Source of the DNA: Tardiphaga robiniae | Lineage (GTDB): Bacteria; Pseudomonadota; Alphaproteobacteria; Rhizobiales; Xanthobacteraceae | Direction of reading: 5' to 3' | NCBI RefSeq assembly: GCF_001618955.1 | Contig: NZ_LVYV01000054.1 | Coordinates: forward strand, 186,001-250,000 | DNA length: 64,000 bases | Shown: piece after piece, positions 56,944-64,000 of the stretch | Numbering within the stretch: the stretch's first letter is position 1 | Layout: every line of letters begins with the position of its first letter | The notes under the pieces: model-generated | The model's database searches: none | What the model was told of the DNA's origin: nothing | The model's input: the letters and a program-made list of their open reading frames with translations, nothing else | Made by a program: the position numbers and the translations under genes

Positions 56944-57291
56944 GTGGCAGATCCCTGGCGCTACGCGACTGACGGTGTCAGCATCGCCGTGCGCGTGATG
57001 CCACGCGGCGGACGCGACGACATTGACGGAATCGAGACCATGGCCAATGGCCGCTCGGTGGTGAAGGTGCGGGTTCGCGCCATCGCCGAGGGCGGCGAAG
57101 CCAACCGCGCCGTGACCGAACTGCTCGCCAAGCGGCTTGGCGTGCCCAAGCGCGATGTACGCGTGCTGTCCGGCACCACATCGCGCGTCAAACAGATCGC
57201 GGTCGACGGCGACCCGGCGAAACTGGGCACCATGCTGCGCAGTATCACTGCAACAATGCCCGACGACACAGACGACAGGAGCGACACATGA
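56944..57291 (+). CDS. DUF167/YggU-family protein
   Basis: The start codon is GTG at 56944. The 115-residue protein shows the family core [17 protein letters not shown] and [14 protein letters not shown]. Its function is unknown. It lies between yggT and folD and overlaps folD by 4 bp, so these three genes are one unit. Confidence 0.88.
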   Translation: MADPWRYATDGVSIAVRVMPRGGRDDIDGIETMANGRSVVKVRVRAIAEGGEANRAVTELLAKRLGVPKRDVRVLSGTTSRVKQIAVDGDPAKLGTMLRSITATMPDDTDDRSDT

Positions 57292-58172
57292 CCGCCAGCA
57301 TCATCGATGGAAAGATCATTGCCGCTGAATTGCGTGGCCGCGTCGCCGCCGAAGTCGCGCGCGTGAAGAGCGAACATGGCGTGACGCCCGGCCTTGCCGT
57401 GGTGCTGGTCGGCAGCGATCCCGCCAGCGAGGTCTATGTGCGCAGCAAGCACAAGCAGACCCAGGAAGCCGGCATGGCCTCCTTCGAGCACAAGCTGCCG
57501 GCTGATGTCGCGCAGGCCGATCTGATCGCGCTGGTGCAGAAGCTGAACACAGATCCCACCGTGCACGGCATTCTCGTGCAGCTGCCGCTGCCGAAGGGGC
57601 TGGATACCGACGCTGTCGTCAACGCCATCGATCCCGCCAAGGACGTCGATGGCCTCCACCCGACCAATGCTGGACGTCTCGCCAGTGGCATGCCCGCGCT
57701 CTCGCCCTGCACGCCGCTCGGCTGCATCATCCTGACCAAGAGCGTCCACAAGTCGCTCGAAGGCATGAATGCCATCGTGATCGGCCGCTCAAATCTGGTC
57801 GGTCGACCGCTGGTGCAATTGTTGCTCAATGAAAACGCCACCGTGACCATCGCACATTCGAAGTCGCGCGATCTCGCCAAGCTCTGCGCACAGGCCGATC
57901 TGGTCTATGCCGCCGTCGGCCGCCCTGAAATGGTGCGCGGCGACTGGATCAAGCCCGGCGCGACCGTGATCGATGTCGGCATCAATCGGCTGCCCGGTGC
58001 CGAAGGCAAGACGCGCCTCGTCGGCGACGTCGCCTATCAGGAAGCGTTGAAGACCGCCGGCGCGATCACCCCGGTCCCCGGCGGCGTCGGCCAGATGACC
58101 GTAGCGTGCCTGCTCGTCAACACGCTGCGTGCGGCATGTGCGATTCACAAGCTCGCAGCGCCGGCGGTTTAG
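57288..58172 (+). CDS. folD: Methylenetetrahydrofolate dehydrogenase/cyclohydrolase
   Basis: The 294-residue bifunctional enzyme converts 5,10-methylene-THF to 10-formyl-THF. Signature elements are the catalytic lysine in [24 protein letters not shown], the NADP site GRSNLVGRP, and [10 protein letters not shown]. It makes the 10-formyl-THF that PurU hydrolyses, although the two genes are 30 kb apart. It converges with and overlaps the M20 peptidase gene by 4 bp. Confidence 0.95.
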   Translation: MTASIIDGKIIAAELRGRVAAEVARVKSEHGVTPGLAVVLVGSDPASEVYVRSKHKQTQEAGMASFEHKLPADVAQADLIALVQKLNTDPTVHGILVQLPLPKGLDTDAVVNAIDPAKDVDGLHPTNAGRLASGMPALSPCTPLGCIILTKSVHKSLEGMNAIVIGRSNLVGRPLVQLLLNENATVTIAHSKSRDLAKLCAQADLVYAAVGRPEMVRGDWIKPGATVIDVGINRLPGAEGKTRLVGDVAYQEALKTAGAITPVPGGVGQMTVACLLVNTLRAACAIHKLAAPAV

Positions 58173-59650
58173 TTCGCCGTATTCTCGATCAGCCGTCGAT
58201 AGAACCTGATCATATCCGCGTAATTCGCGACGCTCAGTCGTTCGTTGGTGCCGTGGAAGCGCTTGAGGTCTTCCGACGTCGCGCGCACCGGCGAGAAGCG
58301 GAAGATGTTGTCGGTGACATCCGTGTAGTGCCGCGAATCCGTTGCCGCCACCATCAGGCCCGGCGCCACCAGTGCATCCGGGAAGATCTCGCGAATGGTC
58401 TGGTTGAGCGCGCGATAGGACGTGCTGGCTGTGCCGGTTACGGGCGGCGGATCGGTATTGCCGGGAAACGGCGCGATGGAAATCCTGTCGTTGCTGACCG
58501 CGCTGCGCACATGCTCGGTGACGCTGGCCTGGGTATCGCCAGGCAACAGCCGGAAATTCACCGTGGCCTCGGCATTGCCCGGCAGCACATTGTCCTGCTC
58601 GCCGGCCTTGAAGATCGTCAGCGCCGTGGTCGTGCGCACCGTCGCCTCGGTCGGACCGCTCTTCTCAAATTCGCGCAGCAATAGCGGCTTGAACAGCCAG
58701 AGATTTGACAGCACCACGCGGTTGAAGCCGCTCATCTCCGGCGCGATGGTGTCGAACATCTCGCCGACGGTGCCGCGGATCTGCATCGGCAACCGCTTGT
58801 TTTCAAGCTGAGTCAGCGCCGCACTCATCATGCCGATGGCGGTTTCGCGCGGCGGCATCGACGAGTGACCAGGCGTCCCGTGGGCGGTCAACACCAATGT
58901 GGCATAGCCCTTCTCGGCCACGCCGATCAGCGCCATCGGTCTGTCCAGCCCCTTGAGGATGCCCTCGGTGATCAGCAAGCCTTCATCGAGCACGAAGTCG
59001 AGCTTGACGCCGCGCGACGTCAGCAGCGCTGCAATCGCCTTGGCGCCGCGCGTGCCGGAGACTTCCTCGTCATGGCCGAAAGCGAAATAGATCGTGCGCT
59101 TCGGCTTGAAGCCTGCTTTCGCCATGGCTTCGGCCGCTTCAAGGATTGAATACAGGTTGCCCTTGTCGTCCCACGAACCGCGGCCCCAGATGAAACCGTC
59201 GGCGACGACGCCCTTGAATGGCGGCTGCTGCCAGTCCTTCTCGGTGCCCGGTGCGACAGGCACGACGTCCTGATGCGCCAGCAGCGCGATCGGCTTCAAA
59301 GCGGGATCGCTGCCTTCCCACGTGTAGAGCAGACTGTAATTGCCGACGAGTTCGCGCTTCGCCGCGGCATGGAACGCCGGGAAGCTCGCCACCAGATGCG
59401 CCTGCATCGCGCGCAGCGGCTCGGCCGCCTGATCGGGATTGAGAAAACTGGAGATGGTCGGAAAGCGGATCGCTTCCGCTAGTCTCAGTGCCGCTGCCTG
59501 CTCATCGACCGGCGCCTTTGCCGCTGCGGTCACCTGAAGCTGCCGCGATCCCCCGCTGAATGTCTTGACGAGAACAATGCCTGCAAGCAGCAGAACGGCC
59601 GCGATGACGATCAGCGCGGCCGTTCGGAACAGTTTGATCCATCGGCGCAT
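58169..59650 (-). CDS. M20-family metallopeptidase, carboxypeptidase S-like
   Basis: The 493-residue protein has an N-terminal membrane anchor ([16 protein letters not shown]). The catalytic domain keeps the dinuclear zinc ligands: [29 protein letters not shown] and ATDSRHYTD. The pattern GRGSWDDKG and overall length match carboxypeptidase S and N-acyl amino acid hydrolases. The domain probably faces the periplasm. The exact substrate is unknown. Confidence 0.88.
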   Translation of the reverse strand: MRRWIKLFRTAALIVIAAVLLLAGIVLVKTFSGGSRQLQVTAAAKAPVDEQAAALRLAEAIRFPTISSFLNPDQAAEPLRAMQAHLVASFPAFHAAAKRELVGNYSLLYTWEGSDPALKPIALLAHQDVVPVAPGTEKDWQQPPFKGVVADGFIWGRGSWDDKGNLYSILEAAEAMAKAGFKPKRTIYFAFGHDEEVSGTRGAKAIAALLTSRGVKLDFVLDEGLLITEGILKGLDRPMALIGVAEKGYATLVLTAHGTPGHSSMPPRETAIGMMSAALTQLENKRLPMQIRGTVGEMFDTIAPEMSGFNRVVLSNLWLFKPLLLREFEKSGPTEATVRTTTALTIFKAGEQDNVLPGNAEATVNFRLLPGDTQASVTEHVRSAVSNDRISIAPFPGNTDPPPVTGTASTSYRALNQTIREIFPDALVAPGLMVAATDSRHYTDVTDNIFRFSPVRATSEDLKRFHGTNERLSVANYADMIRFYRRLIENTAN

Positions 59651-59681
59651 CGGAAGTCCCCTTCTGCTACGCCGGTCTCTG

Positions 59682-60239
59682 TTACTTGGTCTTGGCAGCC
59701 GATTCTTTTGCAGATTTGGCGCGCTCGATCCCTTCGAGGATCAGGCGCTGCGCGTCGGCGGCATCGCCCCAGCGCACCACCTTGACCCACTTGCCGGGCT
59801 CGAGATCCTTGTAGTGCTCGAAGAAATGCTGGATCTGCTGCAGCGTGATCTCGGGCAGATCGCTGTAGTTCTTCACCTTGTCGTAGCGCTGGGTCAACTT
59901 CGAGGTCGGCACCGCGATGATCTTCTCGTCGAGGCCGGCTTCGTCTTCCATCAGCAGCACGCCGACCGGGCGGCAGCTCATCACGGCGCCCGGCACGATG
60001 GCGCGGGTGTTGGCGATCAACACGTCGCAGGGATCGCCATCGCCGGACAGCGTGTGCGGGATGAAGCCGTAGTTCCCGGGATAGCGCATCGGCGTGTAAA
60101 GGAACCGATCGACGAACAGTGCGCCGGATTCCTTGTCCATCTCGTATTTGATAGGCTCGCCGCCCACCTGGACCTCGATGACGACGTTCACTTCATGCGG
60201 CGCCTTGGCGCCGAGCGGGATTGCGTCAAGACGCATCAA
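59682..60239 (-). CDS. ppa: Inorganic pyrophosphatase
   Basis: The 185-residue family I enzyme hydrolyses pyrophosphate. The signature [11 protein letters not shown] holds the metal-binding aspartates, and [19 protein letters not shown] precedes it. A second ATG at 60236 gives nearly the same protein. It is a housekeeping gene. Confidence 0.95.
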   Translation of the reverse strand: MMRLDAIPLGAKAPHEVNVVIEVQVGGEPIKYEMDKESGALFVDRFLYTPMRYPGNYGFIPHTLSGDGDPCDVLIANTRAIVPGAVMSCRPVGVLLMEDEAGLDEKIIAVPTSKLTQRYDKVKNYSDLPEITLQQIQHFFEHYKDLEPGKWVKVVRWGDAADAQRLILEGIERAKSAKESAAKTK

Positions 60240-60339
60240 ACACTCCAGATTTCATAGGACAGGTTGCGACAGGCGTAGCCGAGCGGGAGCCCGGATTCAA
60301 CGCCTGCGAGACCAGAAAATCATGAACCGGCTTAATGGC

Positions 60340-60849
60340 TTAATTCGTCCAGGCGAATGCCACTTTATCGAGCGATTTTGCGCCGAAACGCTCCGAGGAG
60401 CGGGCCACCATGCGGCCGCCCAGAGCGCGGTAGAACTCCGTCGCGCCCTCATTGTCCGACAGCGCCCAGATCACCATGCTCTTCAGCCCGCTCTGCACGA
60501 GGTCGCGCTTGGCGGAGGCGAACAGCCGGCGGCCGAAGCCGAGACCCTGGAATTCCGGACGCAGGTAAAGTTCGTAGATCTCGCCTTCGAACTGCAGGCT
60601 GCGGGCGCGGTTGCGACCGTAATTGGCATAGCCGGCGACCTTGTCACCGAAGCACAAAACGCTGACGCGGCTGCCCTTGCGGATCGCCGAATCCCACCAG
60701 CCGGGACCGCGGCGATTGATCAGCTTTTCCAATTCGGGGCCCGGGATGAGGCCTTGATAGGCCGCGCGCCAGGCTTCGTCATGGGTGGACGCCACCGCGG
60801 CTGCATCCGCAGCTTTGGCCGGCCGAACCTCGATCAGGGTTGTGCTCAT
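60340..60849 (-). CDS. GNAT-family N-acetyltransferase
   Basis: The start at 60849 (MSTTLIEVRPA) gives 169 residues; an ATG at 60885 adds 12. The acetyl-CoA motif is RPEFQGLGFGRRLFASAKRD, followed by VIWALSDNEGATEFYRALGG. The acceptor is unknown. Confidence 0.87.
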   Translation of the reverse strand: MSTTLIEVRPAKAADAAAVASTHDEAWRAAYQGLIPGPELEKLINRRGPGWWDSAIRKGSRVSVLCFGDKVAGYANYGRNRARSLQFEGEIYELYLRPEFQGLGFGRRLFASAKRDLVQSGLKSMVIWALSDNEGATEFYRALGGRMVARSSERFGAKSLDKVAFAWTN

Positions 60850-61129
60850 GGAGGGGATCAAAGCAAGTCGGCGGGCGCTCTTCAAGGTCCATCGTTAATT
60901 ATCGGTTAACGTGTGGATTTTCAGCATCAGTTTACCGAAAGAGTTGTATCGAAAAAGGACAGAGCTGCATCCCATGCGCGCCGAGCGCCATGTTTTCCAC
61001 TGCTGGCACGCATCGCGCGAGTCATGTCGCAGTTGCACACGCGCCTCAACGTGCACAACTGCACCGATGTGATTCGCGGCGTGTAGAGTGCGACAGGCAT
61101 CGCGTCCGCACGAAAGTCCCTGAGCGCTC

Positions 61130-62014
61130 ATGAAACACGTCCAAGCGCTTTGCCTGCTGACTGCATTGCTCGGAAGCGCCGCTACCGCCGCGGCCCAGAC
61201 ATCAGGCGCGCAGGGCCCGGAAGAAGCGCCGCATCGCCGGCAGCTCTGGTCGGTGCCGTCGCCCGATCCAAATACCAGTTCCCGCGCCGTGCTGTTTCGC
61301 CCGCCGGGCAACGGTCCGTTTCCGCTCGCGATCATCGCACACGCCACCACGCAGAACGCGTTGCGCCGCGCGCAGATGCCGCAACTGGAGTATCGCGCAC
61401 TCGCCTCCTGGTTCGTCAGGCGCGGCTACGCCGTGCTGGTCCCTGAACGCCCGGGCCATGGCGCGACCGGCGGGCGCTATCTGGAAGACCAGGGCGGCTG
61501 CGACGATGCCGACTATCTGCGCGCCGGCCGCGCCACGGCGGATAGTATCGCTGTGGCGATGAGCGACATCCGCAAGCAACCGTTCATACGCCACGACGGC
61601 ACGATCGTCGTCGGCCATTCCGCGGGCGGCTGGGGCGCACTAGCGTTGGCGGGCGCCAATCCGCCGGGCGTGACAGCAGTCGTCGCCTTTGCGCCCGGGC
61701 GCGGCGGCCATGCCAATGACAGGCCGAACGACGTCTGCGCGCCGCAGCGCCTGATCGCCGCTGCCGCGACCTTCGGACAGACGGCGCATGTGCCCGTGAT
61801 CTGGCTCGTCGCCCGCAATGACAGCTATTTTTCGCCGGCCTTCTCGCGCCAGCTCGCCGATGCATTTGGCAAGGGCGGTGCCAAGGTCGATGTCCGCGAA
61901 CTGCCGGACTTCCGAAGCGAAGGCCACTGGCTTGCGGAAAGCGACAGCGGTGACGACATCTATGGTGCCGCGCTGGACAAGACGTTGAAGGCAATCACGG
62001 CGAGGAAGCGATGA
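61130..62014 (+). CDS. Secreted alpha/beta-hydrolase, dienelactone-hydrolase-like
   Basis: The 294-residue protein has a signal peptide (LCLLTALLGSAATAAA). The hydrolase core has PLAIIAHATT, the nucleophile in VVGHSAGGWGAL, the acid in VIWLVARND, and the histidine in RSEGHWLAE. It is probably periplasmic. Its substrate is unknown. Confidence 0.85.
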   Translation: MKHVQALCLLTALLGSAATAAAQTSGAQGPEEAPHRRQLWSVPSPDPNTSSRAVLFRPPGNGPFPLAIIAHATTQNALRRAQMPQLEYRALASWFVRRGYAVLVPERPGHGATGGRYLEDQGGCDDADYLRAGRATADSIAVAMSDIRKQPFIRHDGTIVVGHSAGGWGALALAGANPPGVTAVVAFAPGRGGHANDRPNDVCAPQRLIAAAATFGQTAHVPVIWLVARNDSYFSPAFSRQLADAFGKGGAKVDVRELPDFRSEGHWLAESDSGDDIYGAALDKTLKAITARKR

Positions 62015-62036
62015 CGCGCAAGCCCGCGCAACTGGA

Positions 62037-62459
62037 GTGCACACCGCAGTGACCGAGCCTTGGCCCGATGACGACGTCATCCTCTATGACGGCGTCTGTA
62101 TCTTCTGCTCGCGCTGGATCCAGTTCGTCGCCAAGCGCGACACAGATCATCGCTTTCGCTTCACCCCGATCCAGTCCGACTATGGCAGCCGCCTCGCCCG
62201 CCATTTCGGCATCGACCCTGCCGATCCCGACACCAACGCCGTGATCCATGGCGGCGTGGCTTACGTCAGATCAGATGCGGCGCTGACGGTGCTGTCGACC
62301 CTGCCCGGCTGGCAATGGGTGCGCGTGCTGTTCGCTATGCCGAAGGCGTTGCGCAATCCCGTCTATAGCCTGATTGCAACGAACCGCTATCGGATTTTCG
62401 GGAAGGCTGAGGCTTGTATCGTGCCGGACGCGGGGATGCGGGCACGGGTGATTGAGTAA
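62037..62459 (+). CDS. DCC-family thiol-disulfide oxidoreductase-like protein
   Basis: The frame opens with GTG at 62037; a second GTG at 62049 is possible. The roughly 140-residue protein shows the DCC signature YDGVCIFCSRWI and a later HGGVAYVRSDAAL. It is related to thioredoxin-like DUF393 proteins of uncertain role. It starts 22 bp after the hydrolase gene. Its 3' end is overlapped on the other strand by the truncated methyltransferase frame. Confidence 0.85.
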   Translation: MHTAVTEPWPDDDVILYDGVCIFCSRWIQFVAKRDTDHRFRFTPIQSDYGSRLARHFGIDPADPDTNAVIHGGVAYVRSDAALTVLSTLPGWQWVRVLFAMPKALRNPVYSLIATNRYRIFGKAEACIVPDAGMRARVIE

Positions 62460-62794
62460 GCGGCGAACTCCCGATACGTCGCCTGGCTGTACTTGTCCCA
62501 TTCGGACGTAAAGACGCATTTGCCGCCGATGGCATCGAAGCCAACCCGAAGTCCGCCGATTCCAGCAAAGAGATCGATAAACCGGAATGCGGCCCTGGCA
62601 GGCTTCTGCTCGCGCGATTTGGCCAGGTGCTCCTGAAGCAATTTGATTGCTGGCGGGGACGCTCGCGATTCACCCGTCTCGTAACGGATAATAGTACGGA
62701 CGTTCAGACCGGTCAGTTCCGCGGTTTCCTCTCGCGAGAGCCCTGTTTTCAGACGAAGATTCTCGAATTCGACAGAGTGGTACGGGCGGGACAT
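62387..62794 (-). pseudogene. Truncated HTH-cytosine-5 DNA methyltransferase
   Basis: The 135-codon frame has an N-terminal helix-turn-helix of XRE type (FENLRLKTGLSREETAELTG, then RTIIRYETGESRASP). It continues directly into motif I and motif II of C5 methyltransferases (FRFIDLFAGIGGLRVGFDAI, then FTSEWDKYSQATYREF). After about residue 110 the similarity ends and the last 25 codons are read antisense through the DCC gene. The PCQ, ENV and target-recognition motifs are missing, so it cannot methylate DNA. Methyltransferases with such an HTH often regulate their own and partner genes. No restriction gene is seen nearby. Confidence 0.75.
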
Positions 62795-62886
62795 AGGACA
62801 CCTTCGGCGGGACGTAATTTGACAAAGTTGTCACTGATTTGTCCCAGAAACCCTAATTGTTCACTGTATGTTCTGTCAATACGCAG

Positions 62887-64000
62887 CTACTGAATCCCCA
62901 TCACTTCCTTCGCCGCCCTCTCGCCGCTCTCCCGCGCTCCATGGGCTGTCGAGAAGAAGTTCGGCGACGTCGCTTCGCCGGCGAAGAACAACCTGCCATC
63001 CACGGGCACAGCTAGCACGGCGCGCGCTTCGGCATGGCCGGGTTTCGCCGCCGAATAGGCGCCCTGCGCGAAGCGGTCGTGGCACCAGCGGGTTTCCGCG
63101 AGCGGCGTGAGCTTGCTGCGGATATCCGAACCGAGTAGCGCCACGATCTCGTCGATGCTCTGCGCAGCGAGTGCGCCGTCGCCGGCGTCTTCCAGCTCGC
63201 GTGCGAAACTTCCGCCGAAGAAGCCGGCGATGCAGGGGCGACCGGACGGGCGCAGGTGAAAACTGCCGACACCCGTGCGCAGGGCGGCGCCGCGCAACCC
63301 GATATCCGACGGCCACTTCTCGGCATCGGCGAGCGCAAGCATTACCTTGTTGTCGGCGCCGAGCGGCAGGCCCACGGCGGCCTCGACCTTGCTGCGCAAC
63401 GGCGGCGTGAAGCGGATATTTTCATTGGCGATGAGATTGGTCGGCACGCAGACGATGACTTTCGCCGCGCTAAGCGTGCCGCGCGACGTCTCGATGCGGA
63501 TGCGCGCACCGGAATGATCGATAACAGTGACTTCGGTATTCAGCGCCACCGGACACGGCGCGCCATAAGCCGCAACCAGCGCGCCATAGCCATCGGGCAG
63601 GCGCCAGTTGGTGTCAGTGTCCTCATAGGCATCCATGTCGTGCAGCGACACATCCTTGAGCTCGAAGCCGTTGATATAGGTGGAGATCGCATCGATCATC
63701 GGATTCCATGGATTGCCGGGCTCAAGGCACGTCGCGGCCGGCGCGTCGATCTCGTTTTCCGCGGCCTCCTCAGCGCGCTCATAGAACGCGTCGATCGCGG
63801 CGAAGAACTCATCGCGCTTCGCCTTTGAGAAGGCGGCGTCATAGGCCTGATCGCGCCACGGCGGGCGCGACTTGTCGACGGCGAAGCCGAGATCCTTCGC
63901 GATGCCGACGAAATCGTTCCTGTCGGCGGAGTGCAGCCATTCACAGCCCAGGTCGAAGGGAATGCCGGGGGCCGCCATGATCGTGTGGGCGCGGCCACCG
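62887..64000 (-). CDS. Flavin amine oxidase-family protein (partial, 5' end outside window)
   Basis: The frame is open to the right edge. In-frame codons before the internal ATG at 63978 read GGRAHTI, the conserved stretch that follows the FAD-binding Rossmann motif in amine oxidases, so the true start lies beyond 64000. The visible 370 residues include FDLGCEWLHS, VIVCVPTNLI and the C-terminal FAD contact GRLFFAGEATS followed by GTAHGARESGE-type sequence. The substrate, possibly a polyamine or amino acid, is unknown. Confidence 0.88.
   Translation of the reverse strand, partial: GGRAHTIMAAPGIPFDLGCEWLHSADRNDFVGIAKDLGFAVDKSRPPWRDQAYDAAFSKAKRDEFFAAIDAFYERAEEAAENEIDAPAATCLEPGNPWNPMIDAISTYINGFELKDVSLHDMDAYEDTDTNWRLPDGYGALVAAYGAPCPVALNTEVTVIDHSGARIRIETSRGTLSAAKVIVCVPTNLIANENIRFTPPLRSKVEAAVGLPLGADNKVMLALADAEKWPSDIGLRGAALRTGVGSFHLRPSGRPCIAGFFGGSFARELEDAGDGALAAQSIDEIVALLGSDIRSKLTPLAETRWCHDRFAQGAYSAAKPGHAEARAVLAVPVDGRLFFAGEATSPNFFSTAHGARESGERAAKEVMGIQ

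Overview
The window is about 64 kb of high-GC, gene-dense chromosome from an alphaproteobacterium. Gene content and protein similarity point to the Nitrobacteraceae (Bradyrhizobium, Rhodopseudomonas, Tardiphaga, Afipia): a D-tartrate dehydratase whose active-site spacing matches the Bradyrhizobium enzyme, alphaproteobacterial-type ObgE and L21, a heterotetrameric sarcosine oxidase locus, and the short palindromic intergenic repeats common in that family. This placement is inference from the sequence, not a database result.

Region 1 (1-18653) is an exopolysaccharide locus, nearly all on the minus strand. In transcription order it holds a sugar nucleotidyltransferase, a DegT-type aminotransferase, a small PglC/WcaJ-type initiating phosphoglycosyltransferase, a LegB-like 4,6-dehydratase, a secreted beta-propeller protein and an ExoF/Wza-like export protein. 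After a LuxR-type regulator come a GT4 glycosyltransferase, a Wzy-type polymerase/ligase, an AsnB-type amidotransferase, a Wzc-type chain-length/BY-kinase protein and a protein that joins a P-loop kinase to a Wzx flippase in one reading frame. The first four genes could make and load an amino-dideoxy sugar as the priming residue. Two further LuxR-family response regulators stand head to head at the edge (16525-18653); one has lost its phosphorylation site. A decayed IclR regulator (18890-19320) marks the boundary.

Region 2 (19604-37287) is a one-carbon and N-methyl amino acid catabolic cluster on the minus strand: soxB-soxD-soxA-soxG, sdaA, glyA, a decayed folB remnant, purU, a five-gene branched-chain-type ABC transporter, an M19 dipeptidase-like protein with altered metal ligands, and a V4R/DUF5943-like protein. 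A GbdR-like AraC regulator stands upstream on the plus strand. Together they can import a substrate, oxidise sarcosine to glycine plus methylene-THF, pass carbon through serine to pyruvate, and recycle folate. The gbcAB and dgcAB genes for the earlier demethylations are not in this window.

Region 3 (37300-48192) begins with an acetyltransferase and a tRNA-Ser(CGA) whose 3' end abuts a truncated integrase. It then has a ROK-family sugar kinase whose halves appear circularly permuted, a divergent LysR/tarD pair with inverted-repeat operators, and the housekeeping run rplU-rpmA-(GNAT)-(EamA)-obgE-proB, with palindromic repeats between genes.

Region 4 (48382-64000) is mixed housekeeping and metabolism: an MFS exporter, a Tat-exported esterase, a cytochrome P450, a class III adenylate cyclase, a TerB-like protein, an SDR, tRNA-Ala(CGC), YggT-YggU-FolD, an M20 peptidase, pyrophosphatase, GNAT, a hydrolase, a DCC protein, a truncated HTH-cytosine-5 methyltransferase and a partial flavin amine oxidase running off the right edge.
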